From: Dipteris shenzhenensis
Lineage: Eukaryota; Polypodiophyta; Polypodiopsida; Gleicheniales
Assembly (NCBI GenBank): GCA_047967505.1
Contig: CM106539.1
Length of the DNA: 64,000 bases
Strand: one strand, 5' to 3'
Shown: piece by piece, positions 58,109 to 64,000 of the stretch
Layout: each line of letters opens with the position of its first letter
Position numbering within the stretch: the stretch's first letter is position 1
Made by a program: the position numbers and the translations under genes
The notes under the pieces: model-generated
What the model saw: only the letters and a program-made list of their open reading frames with translations
Told to the model about the DNA's origin: nothing
The model's database searches: none

Positions 58109-58740
58109 TCCTTTTTATACATTTTTACTTTGATGCCAACCACCCCCCGACTGTTTCCCCCCCAACCCCCCAATTTATTCGTCTATAATTCCCCCATTCC
58201 TTCTTGTCTTGGTTCCTCTATATAACCAGCCCACCCCCTTTGTTTATGTATTGACCTTTTCCCTTTTTATAAAAATAATGGTTTTTAGGATAAATTAATT
58301 GGCCCCCTTTTGTCTTTGTAGTTAAAATTTAAATATTTTTATGTATTTAGGTGTAATTTGTTTATTTAAATTTTCAAGTTCCTTACTCATTTTTTCCTTT
58401 CTTTTTTTGGTCTTATTCTTTTCTCCTAAAGCAAGAAATTTTTCCTATAGCATTTCCTTATAAATTTCTTATTTAATTATAAATTTAGTTGACTTTAAAA
58501 TTGAACCATTTTTTCTTAAATTCCTTATAATTCTCTTGTTTAACCTTAATATTTTTTTAAAAAGCAATATATATATATAGCTAAGTACATGCAGAGATCC
58601 TTGTTATTACGGACACTCTCTCTCTCATACATAAACAAATTCTTTGTTGAAACTATTCCCCTCACACACACTGTGACACACACACATGCATGCATACATA
58701 CACTCACAAACACTCAAACTCAGGAGACATGGTAGCTCAT
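58109..58740. other. C-run and T-rich DNA, no gene
   Basis: It has the same style as 19.5-21 kb: runs of C5-C7 in AT-rich, pyrimidine-biased DNA, a (TA)n near 58570 and a short CA tract near 58665-58685. Confidence 0.4.
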
Positions 58741-58985
58741 GTGAGCCCTCGCTTGTTTTATATAACTACCTCTTGCTATAACTACCTTTTGCTATAATGT
58801 TAACTCCCGTGAGCCCTCGCTCGTTTGCTATAACTACCTTTCCATTCATTTGCTATAACTACCTTTTGCTACAATGTTAGCGCATGTGAGCCCTGCTATA
58901 ATTACCTTTCCATTCGTTTGATATGATACCTCTTGCTATAGCTATCTTTTTCTATAATGTTAGTTCGTGTGAGCCCTCGCTCTCC
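58741..58985. repeat. Minisatellite of GTGAGCCCTCGCT..GCTATAACTACC units
   Basis: The phrase GTGAGCCCT(CGC) starts at 58741, 58809, 58886 and 58969, so periods are 68, 77 and 83 bp. Each full unit holds one to three TTGCTATAACTACC boxes and TATAATGTTA. Confidence 0.85.
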
Positions 58986-59371
58986 AAATTTTTCTTCTCT
59001 TTAGAAGAGTGAATTACACACTTCATGACGCCGTGACAAAAAAACAAATCCTAGAGCACTGCTTACCACCAATCGCTATATCTATCATGGGAAATCATTT
59101 GCAAAAGCAACACTGGCAAGAACTTCCTCCATTAACTCTACGTCAATATTGTTCAATTTCTCAATCTACAAGATCTTCCTCCTATATAAAGCAATGTATA
59201 AATTGAAAAAAATTTGATGTGAGTAAAGTTCATATACAAATGAAGATAAAATATCTAGTAACGTCGCCAAGGTTGGGCGTACGTGTAACTCTCTATGTGC
59301 TTGATTAGCTCATGGTACTCTCTCTCTATATATATGGAAAACTCCCTCCTGCCTTATTGCCTTGTTGCCCA
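58986..59371. other. No recognised feature
   Basis: AT-rich spacer. A 65-codon plus frame (59009-59206) is not recognisable. Confidence 0.3.
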
Positions 59372-59389
59372 CCTCTCTCTCTCTCTCTC

Positions 59390-59452
<63 letters not shown>

Positions 59453-59461
59453 ACACACACA
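59372..59461. repeat. (CT)n followed by long (AC)n
   Basis: (CT)9-10 at 59372-59390 and about 34 AC units at 59393-59461 with one ATAC interruption. Confidence 0.95.
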
Positions 59462-59599
59462 TGGTGTGTGTTTAGATTTAATAATCCCATCAATAAATGA
59501 ACCATACAATTAATTCAATCATTTGGATGATTATTAAAAGATGCATATGAGAAATGGATTGAAATTCTTTAAGAAAACTAAATTGAAATAACTTTTGAC

Positions 59600-60268
59600 T
59601 AATTTGTAGTAATGTTTCTAATAAAACTATGGTGGTTAGTAGTCTCATTTATGCACATCCAGTTGCATAGTTTTGACCAAGCAGTTTTTAATTCCTTAAT
59701 GGCTTGATATGGGTTAATGGGAACCTGAGGAATGTGGTTCAGACCTTTTCTCATAAAATCTTATAGGCGAGGATGTCTACACAAGGTAGGGTCAGTTGAT
59801 AAAATGTGGGTGCCAAAACCTTCAAATTCCCTAGTAAAAGGTTTAAATCTATTTGAAGTGGAGCATATGCAACCAAGGGGTTTGGAATCAAAATTAGCAA
59901 ATGTGTCAAAAGGTTTATAAAGTGAACAAGCTAAATTTTTAGAATATTTCCAACTAAAGCCAATATTAAATGCAAAAAAAGTTTTATTAATGTTAAATCT
60001 CTCCAAGACTTCTAAAAACACTTTTTCAGGTGAAATGAAGTCAAAAGAAATTTTAACGAAAAGAAGATGAATAAATCTTTTAGTTCTAGTCTTCTTTTTA
60101 CTGAGCATAAGTAAGCCATTAGATTTTTTTGTAAGAATTCTTACCTGATCATCTTCGGTATTGAAGTCAAGTGCTTTAGTCGTATCACTGAACTCTTCAG
60201 ATCCATGAAACATTTGTGGCTTCTTTGATGTGGACGCCATAGAACTGGAAGTAATGGAGAGTCTCTTA
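59600..60268 (-). pseudogene. 3' half of a decayed ORF of unknown family, split by the gag-only element
   Basis: A 159-codon minus frame (60240-59761) begins MASTSKKPQMFHGSEEF and contains IGFSWKYSKNLACSLYKPF and FEGFGTHILSTDPTLCRHPRL. Past a TAA near 59761 it continues DFMRKGLNHIPQVPINPYQA. The order of a DP.LCRHP segment and a KGLNHIP segment faintly recalls the region before the reverse transcriptase domain in Penelope-like elements, but no RT motif follows before homology ends near 59600. This assignment is a guess. Joining it to the other half at 62761 through one copy of the target site keeps one frame. Confidence 0.5.
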
Positions 60269-60273
60269 GAATT

Positions 60274-60396
60274 TGTTGGGACATCTCAAGGTGTATGCCT
60301 CAGGCACACCTTATGTTTCTATGTGTGAGTGCTAGAGGCACAGTTAGGTGCCCACAAGCACAGTTAGGTGGTGGTTTCCTTTCAGTTTCTCCAACA
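60274..60396 (+). repeat. 5' LTR, internally deleted (123 bp)
   Basis: It starts TGTTGGGACATCTCAAGG and ends TTTCTCCAACA. Positions 60274-60374 equal 62463-62563 and 60375-60396 equal 62739-62760 without mismatch; 175 bp (62564-62738) are missing. The missing part should contain promoter and transcript start, so this copy is probably not transcribed from its own 5' LTR. GCACAGTTAGGTG occurs twice inside. Confidence 0.93.
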
Positions 60397-60408
60397 TGGT
60401 ATCAGAGC
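60397..60408 (+). other. tRNA-iMet primer binding site
   Basis: TGGTATCAGAGC starts immediately after the last A of the LTR, the exact spacing expected of a functional element. Confidence 0.95.
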
Positions 60409-61255
60409 ACTTTGATCCCCCTTGAGCCCATTTCTGCCACATCATCTTCTTCTTCTTCATCTTCTTCTTCACCATCTCTCCCTCTTCTTCCCAAAATTTG
60501 CTTAAGCCTGTTCTCCTCCGGTTCTCAACCATTTCCCACGCCCTTCCTACTGGAGATCCACCTTGAAGGGGCGAACTTCTGGCTGAGAGGAATTGAAGAA
60601 AGGCGCGCCCGTTTCGTCGCCATTACATGCAGTTCGTCGACCTTTGTTCCTACGTTTTCTCTCAGCACACTCCATACTTCTCTAATTCCTTTCAGGAGGA
60701 GCTGGTCCATACCTAGAGCTATCCTGTGCTGAAATCTGAGCAGCAATGGCTGCATATTCAAGGAGAAATCAGAGAAAAACCAGTCGACTTTGAAGAAGCA
60801 AGATATGGCGACCTGACGCGTTTTTGCGCCTCTTCTTCCCAGAGGACCTTCTATGGTATATCAGCTCTCTTTTGCCTTAGAAACCCCCTTTTCCTTTGCT
60901 TTGAAGAGTGAGCTACAAGCCCTCCAAGTTCAGCCTTTTAGTTTTGACAGTTTTGGACAAGATTTTGAAGATGATGCTACATAAAATGCTACTCTAGCAT
61001 TTCTGAGTTTTTGAAGTTTTCAATAGCATCAGTACAAGTGTGGCTTCAGTTTTTTTTGAATTATTAGACTTGGTTCTGATTGGAAAGTTCTCATTTTAAG
61101 CCACCTCTGTGAAGCATGTAAGAAGAAGCATCATTGTTTGAATATTGGTCACTAGTCTTTGCTACATCAAGTGCTCATATTTTGGAAGTCTTTCAGTTAT
61201 TTTTTTGCCTTGTAAGAGAGATAGACACTGCCCAATATCTGGGTTAGACCCTCTC
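60409..61255 (+). other. Untranslated leader of the gag-only element
   Basis: About 850 bp with a (TCT/TCC)n-rich part near 60435-60495. An overlapping plus frame (60295-60732) crosses the LTR boundary and is not gag-like. A packaging or dimerisation signal would be expected here but cannot be recognised by eye. Confidence 0.6.
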
Positions 61256-62086
61256 ATGGCTACCCTATTGAATCTAGAGAAGTTCAATGGAAAGGGCTTC
61301 CACACATGGCAAATGAAGGTGAAATTTGCATTGATGAGGGAGAACTTATGGGAACTTGTCAAACCTACTCCTACCGCTTCTTCTACGGCCTCCAATGCTG
61401 GAGAATCCTCAACTCCGACACGACCAGCAAGGGATCCAGCTAGAGAAGAAAAAGCATATGGTATCATTGCTCTTGCTTTAGGAGATGATTATATTCACCA
61501 TATCTCTGACTTGGAGTCTCCTTCAGAAGCTTGGCAGAAGCTTGACATGATTTTTGGTGCTAGCTCTCACATCTCTAAATTATCACTTAAAATCTCTTTC
61601 TTTGAATTGAAGATGGCTAGTGGTACTACTTTAGCAGCTCATGTCAACTATATGCGGAGTCTTATGACTCAATTAGCTTCTATCAACTCTCCTATTACTC
61701 CAGATGATGCTATGGCAATGTTACTTAAGAGTATGCCTGAAGAATATGATCACATAGTTACCACTTTGAAAAATCTTCCTAATCCTAATCTTGAAGGTAT
61801 TATCTCTGCTCTCCAAGAAGAAGAAAGGCATATGGAGCTCAGGAAAGGCAATGACTCTGCTTATGCTGTAAAATTCCAGAAGGGCAAGTATACTCCTTGC
61901 AATCACTGTGGAAAGACAAATCACCTTTCAAAGGACTGCTTCAAAATTAATCCATGCAAGCACTGTGGCAAGAACAACCATAATGAGAAGTTTTGTAGAG
62001 ACAAAGCAAAGACAGAAAATGCAAATCTACTTTCAGTTAATGAGCCTCCACAAGATGAGGCATCCCATGAAGATTATGCATTTTAA
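61256..62086 (+). CDS. gag: Copia-type Gag polyprotein (UBN2/gag family), 276 aa, intact
   Basis: Structural capsid/nucleocapsid protein of a Ty1/copia-like element; it would form particles and bind RNA in the cytoplasm. ATG at 61256 is chosen because MATLLNLEKFNGKGFHTWQ is the standard copia gag start (the frame is open 37 codons further up). Residues about 1-160 carry the gag signature: W-Q/W-ELV, then EEKAYGIIALALGDD, SEAWQKLDMIFG and LKISFFELKM. Two CCHC zinc knuckles lie at residues 215-228 (CNHCGKTNHLSKDC) and 234-247 (CKHCGKNNHNEKFC). It ends in an acidic tail (NEPPQDEASHEDYAF) and a TAA, with no protease motif following. Copia elements normally fuse gag to pol, so a stop after gag with no pol downstream is the odd feature. 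Confidence 0.9.
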   Translation: MATLLNLEKFNGKGFHTWQMKVKFALMRENLWELVKPTPTASSTASNAGESSTPTRPARDPAREEKAYGIIALALGDDYIHHISDLESPSEAWQKLDMIFGASSHISKLSLKISFFELKMASGTTLAAHVNYMRSLMTQLASINSPITPDDAMAMLLKSMPEEYDHIVTTLKNLPNPNLEGIISALQEEERHMELRKGNDSAYAVKFQKGKYTPCNHCGKTNHLSKDCFKINPCKHCGKNNHNEKFCRDKAKTENANLLSVNEPPQDEASHEDYAF

Positions 62087-62451
62087 AACATCTCTATGTA
62101 TGCTCCAGATCTCTCTTTTTATGTCAAGGTACTCAGCCTGGATAGTCCTCCAAAATGAATGAAATAAACTATTGTGTTTTTTGTGTGTTTTGTAAACACC
62201 TCTGGTCACCTTATGATGTAGGCCATGTGTATGTTTTGCTCCATGGTACCTCTTGTAGACATTGTGTGCATGTACATGCAGGGGAGATAACCATTGGAAG
62301 GTCTTTTTGTATCCCTTTTTGTTTACCTTACACCCATGGGAACCCTTGCTAGCATGAGAACCTAGCCATAGATTTATCCTTGACCACCATGAGATGGCAT
62401 GAGAAACTATGAGACTAGATGTATCCTTGACATAGCCTGAGGCATTTCCTT
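62087..62451 (+). other. 3' internal region of the gag-only element, no coding
   Basis: No integrase, RT or RNase H motif on either strand. This length replaces the 3 kb or so of pol in an autonomous copia element. Confidence 0.75.
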
Positions 62452-62462
62452 GAGGGGGGGTT
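62452..62462 (+). other. Polypurine tract
   Basis: GAGGGGGGGTT lies directly before the TGTTGGG start of the 3' LTR. Confidence 0.85.
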
Positions 62463-62760
62463 TGTTGGGACATCTCAAGGTGTATGCCTCAGGCACACCT
62501 TATGTTTCTATGTGTGAGTGCTAGAGGCACAGTTAGGTGCCCACAAGCACAGTTAGGTGGTGGAGAGCCACATAGGATGATTGAGAGAATCTAGGAGCAG
62601 ATTGAGGAGATGATTGTGGAGCTCTGAAGTCATCAGTGATGTCAGTGAGCATGTATGAGGTGCCTACTTAAGGACCTCACTCTTCTTCATTCTACAACCA
62701 AGTAATGCAAGTATTCTGAGTTTGTGTCCACTCTTTGCTTTCCTTTCAGTTTCTCCAACA
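62463..62760 (+). repeat. 3' LTR, full length (298 bp)
   Basis: TGTTGGGACATC ... TTTCTCCAACA, with short inverted ends TGTTGG/CCAACA. It contains a weak TATA-like CTACTTAAGG near 62664 and CACTCTTCTTCATTC downstream. It retains the 175 bp missing from the 5' LTR. Confidence 0.93.
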
Positions 62761-63990
62761 GAATCCTTGCCCTTGGTTGGTTTGACTCAATTGTGTTGGA
62801 GATAGGGGGTGTTGAGTAGCTGAGGAAGCAGGGGTAAGTTGGGGGTATATAGAGCTAAGTTGTGAGCTACCTCTAACATATACTCATGGAACCAGAAGTA
62901 AACCAAGAGAGCTATTCGAATTTTAGAAGGGAAAGAGGCAACCCAACCAATAAAAGCATAAACAAGAACAGGTCCGGAAGAGAAAGAAAAAAAGTGGGGA
63001 AGGTTTTGAAAGACGTACCATAGAAGATGATCAACCCAGATGATAGAGGTCAAGCAGGAGGAATTTGGGTTAGATTTTTTGCATTGACACTTGAGGAAAG
63101 GTCTAACAGTGTTCCAACAATTTTTGAGTAATTTTTTGGGTTCTCGAATTTTATCTTGATTTACAGGTCCTTTTGTTCTAGCAATGAGTGTCGAACTAGA
63201 GCATTTTGAAGGGTCTATGTCTGAGAGTTTAATTTGGCTAAGCTCAAAGCAAAAGTCATTGGAAAGAAGATGTTTAGCCTGGATTGCAGTAGATTTACAA
63301 TAGTCTACAAAATTGGAGGGGAAGCTGCAAGTAAGCGCAAGGGAAGTAACAGAAAAAGGGGCTCTATGGTTTATGACCTTGAAATCCCATAATTTATGTT
63401 CTAAATGAATAGAATCCAATCAAGTTGTCGAGGAGGGAGGAGAGGAATGGCTCCTGAAAAGGCTTGGGAAATACCTTTTTGTAATGAAGTGGTTGGGAAG
63501 TCAAAGATGAAAGGGGCCTCTTTTTCTTCATTATCCAAGAGGTCAAAATGAACCAGAGGATTAACAATATTAGGTACACTTTTTCTTTCTATAGGGATAG
63601 GAGGAATGCCATTAAGTTGAAAAAGTTTGTTCACAATGGAAGGAAGAGTAGAGAAATAAGAATTGAGGTCACATACATCTTGGCAGTCAACAATAGGAAG
63701 AGAAGAAAGTAGCTTGTTGAAAGCTTCTAGAAAATCAAACTGGTCTCTTTTTGATGCAACCAATAAAGCAATCCAATCATTGACAGAAGCAATGGTAATC
63801 TTTTCCAGAGAGGCTCTTTTTTCAAAGTCTAATAATTTTTTGTGGAAATCTGGTCCTTTAAAATAGGAAAGGATGCATTGAGTACCAATAGGTAGAATAG
63901 GTAAACTGCCATTAGTTGCAGAGTATCCCAACTTAACCAGGGAAGGGATCCAAATAGTCTGCACATGAAGAGAGGGTTAGTATGATTAAA
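62761..63990 (-). pseudogene. 5' half of the decayed ORF of unknown family
   Basis: Two overlapping minus frames cover it: 63964-63401 (187 codons) and 63419-62787 (210 codons), separated by a frameshift near 63410. Readable text includes LPIGTQCILSYFKGPDFHKK, NDWIALLVASKRDQFDFLEA, then WDFKVINHRAPFSVTSLALT and KCQCKKSNPNSSC. A TGA near 62784 precedes VKPTKGKDS, which continues in frame into the half at 60268 once the inserted element is removed. At least one frameshift and two or three stops. I do not recognise a domain; mobile-element origin is likely from the setting. Confidence 0.55.
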
Positions 63991-64000
63991 AAAAGGGGGG

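Larger units (their letters stand above)
60269..62765 (+). mobile_element. Gag-only (TR-GAG-like) copia-type LTR retrotransposon, young
   Basis: The element spans 60274-62760 (2487 bp): 5' LTR, tRNA-Met primer site directly adjacent, leader of about 850 bp, intact gag with two zinc knuckles, 365 bp without pol, polypurine tract and 3' LTR. The flanking 5 bp are GAATT and GAATC, a target duplication with one change. No protease, integrase or RT coding sequence is present, so it must borrow them from an autonomous relative. The LTRs are identical over all 123 shared bases, indicating a recent insertion. It sits inside an older minus-strand ORF. Confidence 0.9.

Noticed and set aside
60295-60732. 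145-codon plus frame at the start of the gag-only element
   Set aside because: It crosses the LTR, primer site and leader and has no gag features; the true gag begins at 61256.
62564-62738. The segment missing from the 5' LTR interpreted as a spliced intron, because of the pyrimidine-rich TTTCCTTTCAG near its end
   Set aside because: The TTTCCTTTCAG itself is retained in the short LTR and the left border lacks GT, so splicing does not explain the gap.
1-64000. CRISPR arrays, bacterial operons, rRNA or tRNA genes
   Set aside because: None found. Tandem repeats lack regular spacer structure, and the tRNA-like matches are retroelement primer sites complementary to tRNA-Met, not tRNA genes.

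Overview
ORGANISM. The window looks like nuclear DNA of a land plant with a large, repeat-rich genome. A gymnosperm is my first guess and a fern or other large-genome vascular plant is possible; the sequence alone does not decide. The reasons are one intron-containing plant housekeeping gene with an alanine:glyoxylate aminotransferase 2 (AGT2) architecture, surrounded by decayed Ty3/gypsy, Ty1/copia-like and LINE-like remnants, long compound microsatellites, C-homopolymers and many tandem duplications of 25-480 bp. There are no operons, rRNA genes, CRISPR arrays or bacterial gene patterns. LAYOUT. 0-9 kb: chromovirus (gypsy) 3' end with a broken chromodomain and polypurine tract, nested repeats, C-runs, CACGTG-type motif clusters, and the 5' end of an LTR element with a tRNA-Met primer binding site. 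9-17 kb: four insertions of one uncharacterised dispersed repeat (called R1 here), three of them flanked by target-site duplications, mixed with local tandem duplications, a LINE-like 3' end and a few exon-like islands. 17-23 kb: pyrimidine-rich, microsatellite-rich DNA and a tandemly duplicated 435-bp block. 23-34 kb: decayed minus-strand gypsy pol (RT, RNase H, integrase), a second partial copy of its 3' end about 9 kb away, and a plus-strand decayed gypsy gag between them. 34-38.6 kb: nothing recognised. 38.6-41.7 kb: the only apparently intact cellular gene, AGT2-like, minus strand, nine exons joining in frame to 466 residues. 41.7-44.7 kb: its CT/GA-rich upstream region and small tandem repeats. 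44.7-49 kb: a foldback-like structure with inverted arms of about 750 bp inside a direct-repeat array. 49-59.5 kb: compound microsatellites, minisatellites and AT-rich DNA without recognisable genes. 59.6-64 kb: a decayed minus-strand ORF of unknown family split by a young gag-only LTR element. HOW IT FITS. The AGT2-like gene would act alone in glyoxylate/amino-acid metabolism and is not linked functionally to its neighbours. Everything else is mobile-element history. The two most notable items are (i) the 2.49-kb gag-only LTR retrotransposon at 60274-62760, with LTRs identical over all 123 shared bases, primer site, polypurine tract, intact gag, no pol, and a 5' LTR missing 175 bp; and (ii) the R1 repeat family with variable 5' ends and target-site duplications, which looks like an undescribed SINE or LINE-derived family. 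All coordinates and identities were read by eye, without alignment software.
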